Positions 45,961 to 57,983 of a stretch of DNA of 64,000 bases are shown one piece after another (the first letter of the stretch is position 1; each line of letters opens with the position of its first letter). The position numbers and the translations under genes are program-made. Below the pieces are notes generated by a model that saw only the letters and a program-made list of their open reading frames with translations, was not told the origin of the DNA and made no database searches. The stretch lies in assembly GCA_031216915.1 (NCBI GenBank), contig JAUFNR010000044.1, positions 62,001 to 126,000 on the forward strand, read 5' to 3'. The DNA comes from Pictodentalium vernedei (Eukaryota; Mollusca; Scaphopoda; Dentaliida; Dentaliidae).

Positions 45961-46049
45961 CAGCTATGTCTGGGTCATTGGTACAGTATAAAAATGTTAA
46001 AAAATTTATAGTAATTTATATATTTTTTATACTTACCAATGACCCAGAC
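45961..46049. repeat. ICR of copy B
   Basis: Intact reverse complement of the joined right and left ends of B. Confidence 0.9.
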
Positions 46050-47887
46050 GGGGATGGCCCTCCCAGGAGTTGGGAACTCTTGCCTCCCCGCTGAGTACAT
46101 AGCGCTTACCAGGCACTGGTTATTAGAATGATAAATGGCGCCAATTTCGGAACGTCCTTGACACTGCGCATGCGCAGTGGGGGCGAGGTGTGGAGGGCCT
46201 TTCTGGACATGTTTTCTTTAGTTTTAGATGCAAATTTTGGGGATTGGGGGGCAAAATTTGTGTTTGGCCCTATATTTTAAGAGTTAGCACCAGCTATGTC
46301 TGGGTCATTGGTAAGTATAAAAAATATATAAATTACTATAAATTTTTTAACTTTTCGGACTTCATTGCTGCGATCTTGGATAAGAGACTTATAGCGTCAT
46401 TGGACTCGGATTTTTCGATCGGTACAGGGACTTTGTCCCTGACTTACCGACGCAGTCCAATATTGTCATTACAACATGTGTTTTATTTTTCGACGCTATA
46501 TATATATATATATATATACAAGCCTGCTACTAAGCATGATAGTTTAGTTTCTTGTCCGCGTGGCTCATTTCTGCCATTTTATCTTTTTTACATATAGTTT
46601 ATTTTGGCAGAGCAGGGCATACCGAGAGTTCATATGCGTCTAGACGGTGTGATTAAAGACTGCATATATTCTTTTTCGCCGTTTATGTCTTTTCCAATTT
46701 CAATATTGGGAACGACATTATGTATAGTAGACTTAACTTAGACGCTTTATTATACGTAATCCGCCTTACTGAGGCGTTATCATTACGTCTTCAAGAAAAG
46801 ATTTACGGGATATTATTCTCAATGTAATTTCTTTTGAGGGCAGTATTTTGTTCACGTATAACTCCGCCCTTCAGTGGCTGATTGGAGTTGGTTAGACGTG
46901 ATGCAGCCCTAGCTACATCCACGCGTGGATAGTAGGTTAAGAATTCTCTCAGAGTCGCTTCGTTCTCGGAGGAACTTCTCTTTGACGGCAACTTTCCGGC
47001 AATCCATGAATTGCTTGGTTTATCCATTCTCTTGTCTATCTAGTGTTACAAGAGATTCAGACTGGGGCAAACATTCGGTGGTTGACTCAGAGAGTGCCGC
47101 CGCAGTTGCCGGACCCTAGTGTGGCTGTTATGACGGTTGCCAGTCAAACAGATTGGGATATATACTGATCCCTACGGATTCGAAGTGCCAGGGTCTTTGG
47201 GTTCCGCAGTCTTTTAGCTATCAGTTTAACTTCCGCGGAATAATGTTTTTTAGGCTTGCTTTATGTCATTGCATGAACATTATTCAGAAATGCATGCCCA
47301 AATTCCTGTCCTTTAATTCGACAGTAGTGGCGTATCTCCGGAACCAGGGAGGCACTCTTTCGTTTCCGTTATTCAATTTAATGGAAAGAATCCGTCTGTT
47401 GGTTATTGTACACCAAGTTCAGTTTTGGTCCGTCATATTCGGGGTCGTCTGATTGTTTTATCGCACTCCCGTTCTCTTACGGGTCGCTTGTTGCTGTCAG
47501 AATGGACTCTCAACAAACAAGTATTCAATCAGATTTGCTATCTAAGGGAGCGCCCAATGATGTTTTATTATGACACAGCTTGCTAATCAATTGCAGACGT
47601 ATGTGTTGGCTTGTCCAGATCTCTGAGCTAATACTGTTAACGCTCTATTGATCTATAGGACGCAATGATAGGATACGCGTATCCTCCGGCGCTGTTGTTT
47701 TAGCAGGTATTGCTAGGATAAACAACCACAATACATTTCTGTTGATAGCATCCCTATCTTCACAGAGATCATGAGTAATTTACTCTCTTGTCTACTGTGG
47801 ATCTTAACGTGAAATCTTCCTCTATGTGAGGATCTTTTTTCACTGGGTAAATCGTGTCATCTTTATCACAACCAGCAAGGTCGCAAC

Positions 47888-48910
47888 CTTCATGTATTCC
47901 GTTGTGTGGTCCGTATTGCATTGTTAGCACTGTACTGGACGAGCTTTGGACGCGATTTCTTACTATAGGAGATCCTCTTCTTCGCTATTCTATGCGACTA
48001 AAGTGGAGGCTCTTCCGTCGTGGTGTAGGGATCATTATGTTCATATGGTTGATCCCTCCATACTACGCATTGCTAGTTTTTAGTATACTTGTTTCACAAG
48101 ATCTACTGCAGCCTGTTGTTATTTAGGTTAAAGGTTTATGTTACCTCATACCTATGCACTCTACGATAGTTTACAATTGAGTCTTTTGTCTCTTTATCTA
48201 AGTCAGTTAGTAACTTTTTGATAAATAGACTTAGAATCTTTAGATTAAATTCCTATACGGATTTTAACTTCGGTTCTTATTTAGCTAAGTAATCATTTGA
48301 GCCTCTGGAAACAGTAGTTTTCAAATTCTGACCTTTTAGACAGTAATTCTGTTGGTTTCTCTTTTACTGTAGAGTCAGTGAGTTTCATGCACTATCGATG
48401 GATGATTTTCACTTTCATAGTTTCGGAATCAATACTTCCGTTACTATTTAGGTTGGATTGTTGCATAAGAGTTAGGCTCCTTTTATCCGGAACCTATTAT
48501 TTTAAGGTCCTTCCGTCTTCGTATGGGCATAGGCCTTTACTCTTTCCGGATACAGTTTATGTATTTATAAACAGATATCTGTTTATTACAAGGGCGTAAG
48601 CTTCTTCTGTCTTTGATGTCTAGAAGGACGTTACGCTCCATTTTATTGTTAATCGATTCTATTAACTAGCGTACTGCTTATGGTATATCATTGGCTTAGC
48701 AGTTGTGCTTAAGATTTCGGCTCTTGAAGTAAGAGTTCTTCTACTTCTTGGGCTTACATTAATAGTGTTGCTATTATAGATTTTTGAAGGCTGCTCATTG
48801 CGCTCAGCCATCCATTCATGAATTTTATCTCAGAAATATCGAGTCCATTTCTGGAGGCCTCTATTGTTAGGTCTATTATCTACTGCTCAGAATGTCATTC
48901 ACTTAACAGT
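47888..48910 (+). pseudogene. Decayed YR of copy A
   Basis: Essentially the same sequence as B's YR relic, with the same breaks, so decay preceded the duplication of the copy. Confidence 0.8.
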
Positions 48911-49487
48911 TGCTACTATAGCTAGGTAGGCTGTCTGTTTCGGCAGTGTCTCCGTTCGGCTGCCCTCTTCGCTCTGGGCTATTTGACCCAGGGCAAGAAA
49001 AAGGGGGGGGGGAGGGTGTTCCCTTGGGTCACCTGTTTTTACTATGAAAACAAGGGGATACCTCCTCCGGAGTTAGTAATTCTGAGCTGTTATTGGGATG
49101 GTTGTTTAGTGAGAAGTTTAAGTTTATAAAATTCATTCAAGTCTTAGTTTTTAAAGTATAGCTTTTGAATATTGCATATGTCAACGGACATGATTATGCA
49201 ATTCTCACACACTTTTAGGAGTATAAGAGTCTCTATTCTCTAGACTTACTTTATTATTGGCTTACTTTAAAAATTATTAGTATAAGGATTATTGGATATT
49301 AATAGAGTACATGGATGTATGAAGCTCAATTTTTGGAAGGTGTTGTATCTTTCTAATTTATCATAAATAAGAAAGATACATGTAAGGCCTATTACTTCTT
49401 TTCCCTACAGGGGATGACTCTATTTTATTTTATTGAGCGTATTCCATTTTGCTCTATGTCCTTGGCCCTCCAGCCTTTTTACTATTC

Positions 49488-49575
49488 AGCTATGTCTGGG
49501 TCATTGGTACAGTATAAAAATGTTAAAAAATTTATAGTAATTTATATATTTTTTATACTTACCAATGACCCAGAC
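49488..49575. repeat. ICR of copy A
   Basis: Intact, as in the other copies. Confidence 0.9.
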
Positions 49576-49648
49576 GGGGATGGCCCTCCCAGGAGTTGGG
49601 AACTCTTGCCTCCCCGCTGAGTACATAGCGCTTACCAGGCACTGGTTA

Positions 49649-49877
49649 TTAGAATGATAAATGGCGCCAATTTCGGAACGTCCTTGACACTGCGCATGCG
49701 CAGTGGGGGCGAGGTGTGGAGGGCCTTTCTGGACATGTTTTCTTTAGTTTTAGATGCAAATTTTGGGGATTGGGGGGCAAAATTTGTGTTTGGCCCTATA
49801 TTTTAAGAGTTAGCACCAGCTATGTCTGGGTCATTGGTAAGTATAAAAAATATATAAATTACTATAAATTTTTTAAC
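49649..49877 (+). repeat. Right ITR of copy A
   Basis: Ends TTTTTTAAC at 49877; TGCGCATGCGCA at 49691-49702. Confidence 0.9.
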
Positions 49878-50639
49878 TTTCCAAACCGAGAGGCTGATTT
49901 GAACCAAATTTGATATGAGATTTTATTGGGACATAAGTAGTTGATTTATGCGGAAAAAAATTTTTCCTGTCGCCCCATGGGAACCACAGGAGCTAAAAAT
50001 AGAAAAAATTTAAAACGCTCACATCTCCCAAACTGCATGGCACCGAGAATTTTTATTTAGTGTGAAGCTTCCTTAGGACCAACAGAATGGAATGGTAAAA
50101 AAAAATTCCTATAGGTTTTATCATGGGGTACTTTTTGGGGACTTTGAAAAAGTGCTGAGTCAGCATTTTTAACACTTAAGATTGTTTCACTTGTTTATTG
50201 AAGTCAATTCCCTGGGTCCATATTTGGGCTCGACCAAAATTTTTTAGTTTTTTGTTCTTTTCAATCAATTTTAAGACAAACATTTTTTTTTTTACACAGA
50301 AAATTTGGGGGCCGGGTGGGACTTGAAAAGTTTGAGACCAAAATCCGGAAATTTTTTTGTTTGTTTTTTAGCTCACCGAAGGGAGCTTAACTTATCACCG
50401 GCCGGCCGTCCTCCGGCGTCGTCCGTCGTCGTCCGTCGTCATGAACATTTTTCAAACGACTTCTCCTCTGAAACCACTGGTAAAATTTTCACGAAACTTC
50501 TTGTGGATATTCATTACTATATGGCAATTCATGTTTGTTCAAATGAAAATGGCGATTTCCCATAGGGGCTCTGTATGGGGCAAAACTCTGATAGCACGGT
50601 ATGAATTATAGAAAAATTATTAAAAAATCTTCTTCTCCA

Positions 50640-51900
50640 GAACCAGTGGCAGAATCTTTTGATACTTGGTATGCAGCATCTTGGTATGGGTCTGATTCAA
50701 GTTTGTTCAAATCGGCCCCCTGGATTCATATTTAGGCTCACTATAGAAGCCCAAATTCGAACTTAGTGCATTTCAGGCAAATTTCTTCAAAAATCTTCTT
50801 CTCCAGATCCAGCAGGCAGAATCTTTTGATATTTGGTATGCAACATTGTGGGGTGGATCTGATTCAAGTTTGTTCAAATCGGCCCCCTGGATTCACATTT
50901 GGGCTCAGTATAGAAGCCCAAATTTGAACTTAGTGCATTTCAGGCAAATTTCTTAAAAAATCTTCTTCTCAAGATCCAGCAGGCAGAATCTTTTGATATG
51001 TAGTATGCAACATAGTGGGGTGGATCTGATTCAAGTTTGTTCAAATCAGCCCCCTGGATTCATATTTGGACTCACTAGAAAAGCTCGAATTCGAACTTAG
51101 TGCATTTCAGGCAAATTTCTTCAAAAATCTTCTGCTCCAGATCCAGCAGGCAGAATCTTTTGATATTTGGTATGCAACATTGTGGGATGGATCTGATTCA
51201 AGTTTGTTCAAATCAGCCCCCTGGGTTCATATTTGGGCTCAGTATTGGAGCCCAAATTTGAACTTCGTGCATTTCAGGCAAATTTCTTTAAAAATCTTCT
51301 TCTCAAGACTCAGCAGACAGAATCTTTTGATATTGGGTATGCAGCATGCTTAGGGGGGTAAGATTCAAGTTTGTTCAAGCCAAGTCCTTGGGTTCATATT
51401 TGGGCTCACTGTGGTAGCCCGAATTATAACTTAGTTCAAAGTGAGGAATTTGCTTTAAAAATCTTCTTCTTCAGATCCAGCAGCCAGAATGTTTTGATAT
51501 TTGGTATGCATCATCTTTAGGGGGGTGAGATTCAAGTTTGTTCAAGCCATGTCCCTAGGTCCATATTTGGGCTCACTGTGGGAGCCCGAATGATAACTTA
51601 GTTCAAAATGAGGAATTTTCTTTAAAAATCTTCTTCTTCAGATCCAGCAGTCGGAATGTTTTGATATGTAGTGTGTAGCATCCTTAGGGGGGTGAGATTC
51701 AAGTTTGTTAAAGCCAAGTCCTTGGGTTCATATTTGGGCTCACTGTGGGAGCCCGAATGATAACTTAGTTCAAAATGAGGAATTTTCTGTCAAAATCTTC
51801 TTCTTCAGATCCAGCAGATGAATGCTTTTGATATTTGGTATGCAGCATCCTTAGGGGGGTAAGATTCAAGTTTGTTCAAGCCATGTCCCTAGTTCCATAA
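50640..51900 (+). repeat. 167-bp tandem array of H-type units
   Basis: The motif TCTTCTTCTC or its variants recurs at 50794, 50961, 51128, 51295, 51462, 51629 and 51796, exactly 167 bases apart. Units include AATCTTTTGATATTTGGTAT and TTCAAGTTTGTTCAA. Two sub-types follow each other, with the change near 51340. Confidence 0.92.
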
Positions 51901-54900
51901 AATTTGTCTCTCATGACTTCATTCCTTTGTAGTGTTGATGAACCATGTTTAACTGAATGTGACCCCAAATACTTCTTTGAACCACTTTGTTTGAATCACT
52001 TTGCCCGGTGAGCGATTAAGGCACCTTGGGTCCTCTTGTTTATACTTTTCGATCAATTTTGCACAGAAAATTTGGGGGCCGGGTGGGACTTAGAAAATTT
52101 CGGACCAAAATCCGGAAATTAGTTTTTTGTTTTTTTATGCGTTTTGGTCAATTTTAAGACATAATTTTTTTTTTTTTTTTTTTTTTACACTGAAAATTTG
52201 GGATCCGGGTGGGACTTGGAAAATTTCCAAACAAAAATGAAAAAAAATCTGTTTTTTATGCGTTTATCTCAATTTTGGGACATAAGAGTGCAGGAACTGA
52301 AAACAGAAGGGAAATCCTGTGTATTGTGTGGGCACAACAGCTTCATCTAGTTGGTATATGCTTTTCTTAGGAGGGGCATATGTAGCTTATTCAAGTCAAG
52401 TCCCTGGTTTGATATTTAGACTACCATGTCAGGTGAGCACCCTCAGGCACCCTGGGGCCTCTTGTTTTCATTTGCTTTAAAATGTGTTTGAAGGGTTTTG
52501 AGTAATTTTACAGAACAACAAAATTCACCCACCAGACCCTCCTCCCTCCCTTGCTGGGATTAATGTGTTGATGCTGCATGTGACCTTAAATCCCTCTTTT
52601 ATTAACCTTCACAGGTGAGTGATTAAGTTTAAGATCAAAGCGCACCTTACTGGTTGCCATCACAACTGGAGTTTGAGCATATGTGAATCCTGGTTCTTGT
52701 ATGTTCTTCAGACAACAAATATAAGGCCATTTTCCAGAATTACTGCTCTCAGATAAATGGAAATAAAACAAAACAGTGGGAAGAAGACTTGAACAGCAGT
52801 CATTCAGGCATGTACAATAAAGCCTTTTCTTAATTGTCAGTGTCAAACATCCTTAAGGACAGACCACACCAAAAATTAAATCATGGACTAAAGGATTAAC
52901 TGTTCAAGTTTGGACTAAAGCCTACAAGATCATTTGAAAGATGCTGTTATCTAAACAAAATAGACAAGAAAAGTTTTTGTGCAAGCACAAGCGTGTGATA
53001 AAGTGTCCACTAAACACATATTTTGAAATATTTGATATGAGGTTTTATTGGGACATTAGTAGCTAATTTATGCCAAAAAAATTTCCTGTCGCCCCCATGG
53101 GAACTGCAGGAGCTATAAATAGAAAAAATTTAAAACGGCCATATCTCCAAAACTGCATGGCACTGAGAATTTTTATTTGGTGTGAAGCTTCCTTAGGACC
53201 AACAGAATGGAATGGTAAGAAAAAATTGCTCTCTCTTTTATCATAGGGTACTTTTTGGGGACTTTGAAAAAGTGCTGAGTCAGCATTTTTTAACACTGTG
53301 GGTAATGGGGAAAACATTAAAGAATCTTCTCCCAAACCACTGGTCCAAAGGCTTTCATATTTCACATATAACATCATTGGAAGATTGTTTCACGTATTTG
53401 TTGAAATCAATACCCTGGGTCCATATTTGGGCTCTCTATGGGAGTCCAAATGTTCAAATTAGTGCAATATGAGGAATATTCTTTAAAAATCTTCTTCTTC
53501 AGATCCACCAATCAGTATCTTGGTATTTGGTATGCAGCATCCTTAGGGGGGTGAGATTCAGGTTTGTTCAAGCCAAGTCCCTGGGTTCATATTTGGGCTC
53601 ACTGTGGGACCCCGAATTATAACTTAGTTCACTATGAGGAATTTTCTTTAAAAATCTTCTTCTTCGGATTCAGCAGTCAGCATCCTTAGGGTGGTGAGAT
53701 TTAAGATTGTTCAATCCAAGTCCCTGGGTTCATATTTGGGCTACCTGTGGGAGCCCGAATTATAACTTAGCTCAATATGATGAATATTCTTCGAAAATCT
53801 TCTTCACATCCACCAGTCAGAATCTTTTGATATTTGGTATACAGTATCCTTAAAGATGTGAGATATAAGTTTGTTAAAGCCAAGTCCTTGGGTTCATATT
53901 TGGGCTTCCAGTGGTAGCCCAAATTGTACCAAAATTTTTATTTTCCGAACTGAAAGGCCGATTTGAACCAAATTTGATATGAGGGCTTATTGGGTCATAA
54001 GTACCTAATTTATGCCCCCCCCCCCCCCCTCCAAAAAAAAAATTTCCCGTCGTATCTATCATAGGATACTTTTCCAGGACTTTGAAAAAGTGCTGATTCA
54101 GCATTTTTTGACACTGTGGGTCACATTACTGTGGATAATGGGAAACACATTTAAGACTTTTCTTCTCCTAAACCACTGCTCCAAAAGCTTTCAAATTTTA
54201 CATATAACATCTTTGGAAGATTGTTTCACATGTTTATTGAAATCAAATCCCCAGGTCCATATTTGGGCTCTCTATGGGAGCCCAAATGTTTAAATTAGTG
54301 CAGTATGAGGAATATTCTTAAAAAATCTTCTTCAGATCCACCAATCAGAATCTTTTGATATTTAGTATGCAGCATGCTTGGGGGGTGAGATTCAAGTTTA
54401 CGCAAGCCAAGTCCCTGGGTTCATATTTGGGCTCGCTGTGGGAGCCCAACTTATAACTTAGTTCAAAATGAGGAATTTTCTTTAAAAATCTTCATCTTCA
54501 GATACAAAAGTCGGAATGTTTTGATATTTGGTATGCAGCATCCTTAGGGTGGTGAGATTCAAGTTTGTTCAAGGCAAGTCCCTGGGTTCATATTTGGGCT
54601 CACTGTGGGAGCCCGAATGATAACTTAGTTCAAAATGAGGAATTTTCTGTCAAAATCTTCTTCTTCAGATCCAGCAGATGAATGCTTTTGATATTTGGTA
54701 TGCAGCATCCTTAGGGGGGTAAGATTCAAGTTTGTTCAAGCCATGTCCCTAGTTCCATAAAATTTGTCTCTCATGACTTCATTCCTTTGTAGTGTTGATG
54801 AACCATGTTTAACTGAATGTGACCCCAAATACTTCTTTGAACCACTTTGTTTGAATCACTTTGCCCGGTGAGCGATTAAGGCACCTTGGGTCCTCTTGTT

Positions 54901-57462
54901 TATACTTTTCGATCAATTTTGCACAGAAAATTTGGGGGCCGGGTGGGACTTAGAAAATTTCGGACCAAAATCCGGAAATTAGTTTTTTGTTTTTTTATGC
55001 GTTTTGGTCAATTTTAAGACATAATTTTTTTTTTTTTTTTTTTTTTTTACACTGAAAATTTGGGATCCGGGTGGGACTTGGAAAATTTCCAAACAAAAAT
55101 GAAAAAAAATCTGTTTTTTATGCGTTTATCTCAATTTTGGGACATAAGAGTGCAGGAACTGAAAACAGAAGGGAAATCCTGTGTATTGTGTGGGCACAAC
55201 AGCTTCATCTAGTTGGTATATGCTTTTCTTAGGAGGGGCATATGTAGCTTATTCAAGTCAAGTCCCTGGTTTGATATTTAGACTACCATGTCTGGTGAGC
55301 ACCCTCAGGCACCCTGGGGCCTCTTGTTTTCATTTGCTTTAAAATGTGTTTGAAGGGTTTTGAGTAATTTTACAGAACAACAAAATTCACCCACCAGACC
55401 CTCCTCCCTCCCTTGCTGGGATTAATGTGTTGATGCTGCATGTGACCTTAAATCCCTCTTTTATTAACCTTCACAGGTGAGTGATTAAGTTTAAGATCAA
55501 AGCGCACCTTACTGGTTGCCATCACAACTGGAGTTTGAGCATATGTGAATCCTGGTTCTTGTATGTTCTTCAGACAACAAATATAAGGCCATTTTCCAGA
55601 ATTACTGCTCTCAGATAAATGGAAATAAAACAAAACAGTGGGAAGAAGACTTGAACAGCAGTCATTCAGGCATGTACAATAAAGCCTTTTCTTAATTGTC
55701 AGTGTCAAACATCCTTAAGGACAGACCACACCAAAAATTAAATCATGGACTAAAGGATTAACTGTTCAAGTTTGGACTAAAGCCTACAAGATCATTTGAA
55801 AGATGCTGTTATCTAAACAAAATAGACAAGAAAAGTTTTTGTGCAAGCACAAGCGTGTGATAAAGTGTCCACTAAACACATATTTTGAAATATTTGATAT
55901 GAGGTTTTATTGGGACATTAGTAGCTAATTTATGCCAAAAAAATTTCCTGTCGCCCCCATGGGAACTGCAGGAGCTATAAATAGAAAAAATTTAAAACGG
56001 CCATATCTCCAAAACTGCATGGCACTGAGAATTTTTATTTGGTGTGAAGCTTCCTTAGGACCAACAGAATGGAATGGTAAGAAAAAATTGCTCTCTCTTT
56101 TATCATAGGGTACTTTTTGGGGACTTTGAAAAAGTGCTGAGTCAGCATTTTTTAACACTGTGGGTAATGGGGAAAACATTAAAGAATCTTCTCCCAAACC
56201 ACTGGTCCAAAGGCTTTCATATTTCACATATAACATCATTGGAAGATTGTTTCACGTATTTGTTGAAATCAATACCCTGGGTCCATATTTGGGCTCTCTA
56301 TGGGAGTCCAAATGTTCAAATTAGTGCAATATGAGGAATATTCTTTAAAAATCTTCTTCTTCAGATCCACCAATCAGTATCTTGGTATTTGGTATGCAGC
56401 ATCCTTAGGGGGGTGAGATTCAGGTTTGTTCAAGCCAAGTCCCTGGGTTCATATTTGGGCTCACTGTGGGACCCCGAATTATAACTTAGTTCACTATGAG
56501 GAATTTTCTTTAAAAATCTTCTTCTTCGGATTCAGCAGTCAGCATCCTTAGGGTGGTGAGATTTAAGATTGTTCAATCCAAGTCCCTGGGTTCATATTTG
56601 GGCTACCTGTGGGAGCCCAAATTATAACTTAGCTCAATATGATGAATATTCTTCGAAAATCTTCTTCACATCCACCAGTCAGAATCTTTTGATATTTGGT
56701 ATACAGTATCCTTAAAGATGTGAGATATAAGTTTGTTAAAGCCAAGTCCTTGGGTTCATATTTGGGCTTCCAGTGGGAGCCCAAATTGTACCAAAATTTT
56801 TATTTTCCGAACTGAAAGGCCGATTTGAACCAAATTTGATATGAGGGCTTATTGGGTCATAAGTACCTAATTTATGCCCCCCCCCCCCCTCCAAAAAAAA
56901 AATTTCCCGTCGTATCTATCATAGGATACTTTTCCAGGACTTTGAAAAAGTGCTGATTCAGCATTTTTTGACACTGTGGGTCACATTACTGTGGATAATG
57001 GGAAACACATTTAAGACTTTTTTTCTCCTAAACCACTGCTCCAAAAGCTTTCAAATTTTACATATAACATCTTTGGAAGATTGTTTCACATGTTTATTGA
57101 AATCAAATCCCCAGGTCCATATTTGGGCTCTCTATGGGAGCCCAAATGTTTAAATTAGTGCAGTATGAGGAATATTCTTAAAAAATCTTCTTCAGATCCA
57201 CCAATCAGAATCTTTTGATATTTAGTATGCAGCATGCTTGGGGGGTGAGATTCAAGTTTACGCAAGCCAAGTCCCTGGGTTCATATTTGGGCTCGCTGTG
57301 GGAGCCCAACTTATAACTTAGTTCAAAATGAGGAATTTTCTTTAAAAATCTTCATCTTCAGATACAAAAGTCGGAATGTTTTGATATTTGGTATGCAGCA
57401 TCCTTAGGGTGGTGAGATTCAAGTTTGTTCAAGGCAAGTCCCTGGGTTCATATTTGGGCTCC
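51741..57462 (+). repeat. Tandem duplication of a 2.86 kb segment
   Basis: 51741-54600 is repeated at 54601-57462 almost without change; differences are mainly in T- and C-run lengths and a few bases. Both breakpoints lie in the same phrase, CATATTTGGGCTCACTGTGG, of the H-type units, as expected for unequal exchange between array units. The duplicated part includes the end of H2 and about 570 bp (52468-53040) of otherwise unassigned sequence with no supported gene. Confidence 0.9.
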
Positions 57463-57833
57463 CTGTGAGAGCCTGAATTATAACTTGGTTCAATATGAGG
57501 AATATTCTTAAAAAAATCTTCTTCTTTACATCCACCAGTCAGAATCTTTAAATATTTAGTATACAGCAGCCTTACGGAGGTGAGATTCAAGTTTGTTTAA
57601 GCCAAGTCCCTGAGTTCATGCTTCCTGTTGGAGCCTGAATTATTACTAAGTTCAATATGAGGAATATTCTTTAAAAGTCTTCTGTTTTTTTTAGATCCAC
57701 TGGTCAGAATCTTTGGATATTTGGTATAAGCTTTTCTTAGGAGGGGCAGATGCACCTAGTTCAAATCAATTCCCTGGGTTGATATTTAGGCTACCATGTC
57801 AGGTGAGTAGCCTCAGGCCCCTGGGGCCTCTTG

Positions 57834-57983
57834 TGTTGAAATTGAAATGCTACACTCCTTTGGTGGGGATTGGTGGGGTGGTGTGGGGAGGAGGGAAGTT
57901 GCATCAAATTTTTAAAAAATCTTTGTTAAGATCTGAGGATGAAATGTGGTATTCAGCTTCCTTTTAAGATGTACACAGTTTTT
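57834..57983. other. Unassigned sequence between H end and RT relic
   Basis: G-rich, then AT-rich sequence after a GGGGCCTCTTGT element end; nothing recognised. Confidence 0.4.

Larger units (their letters stand above)
39358..46351 (+). mobile_element. DIRS copy B, inserted into its own near-identical copy A
   Basis: Length 6,994 bp. ITRs 39358-39560 and 46123-46351; ICR 45961-46049. B's first 3,469 bases match A's left part and its last 3,525 match A's right part, with only a handful of differences seen by eye (for example near 42189, 43404 and 45572, and the G-run length). B's own uninterrupted sequence at 42821-42835 (GATTAT then TTTTCGGAC) is the target sequence, so the insertion site is known exactly: A is split between GATTAT and TTTTCGGAC, with nothing duplicated or lost. 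Confidence 0.93.
35889..49877 (+). mobile_element. DIRS copy A (non-autonomous), interrupted by copy B
   Basis: Its two parts, 35889-39357 and 46352-49877, total 6,995 bp. The ITRs are 35889-36091 and 49649-49877, and the ICR is 49488-49575. It shares C's RT-core deletion (junction near 47009-47028), gag duplication and broken frames. It also has a patch of E1-like gag (about 37781-38000) missing from C. Copy B sits in the second gag unit. The genomic flanks rejoin cleanly to H sequence. Confidence 0.92.
35494..52467 (+). mobile_element. H-type element(s) H2, split by nested DIRS A/B, with H3 inside
   Basis: It begins AGCTCACCTGAGCAAAGCTC (35494), with a GTCC/GTCT stretch near 35535-35570. 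After DIRS A the sequence resumes at 49878; AAATTTTCTAT plus TTTCCAAACCGAGAGG rejoins to a phrase seen uninterrupted in H1 near 8968. A second start, AGCTCACCGAAGGGAGCT (50370), marks nested H3, ending near 52041 at GGGTCCTCTTGTT. The outer end is near 52467 at GGGGCCTCTTGTT. That H2 is a single element is inference. Confidence 0.6.

Noticed and set aside
35889-49877. A and B as a simple tandem duplication
   Set aside because: The order is left half, full element, right half, with genuine ITR ends at both inner junctions; only nesting explains it.
52559-52620. CTTCACAG followed by GTGAGTGATTAAG considered as a further ANKRD13 exon boundary
   Set aside because: The acceptor-like and donor-like motifs abut, leaving no exon, and no ANKRD13-like protein sequence lies nearby.
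52586-52846. 86-codon minus-strand frame found twice (also 55448-55708)
   Set aside because: The repetition comes from the 2.86 kb tandem duplication, not from conservation. No motif or splice context supports a gene.
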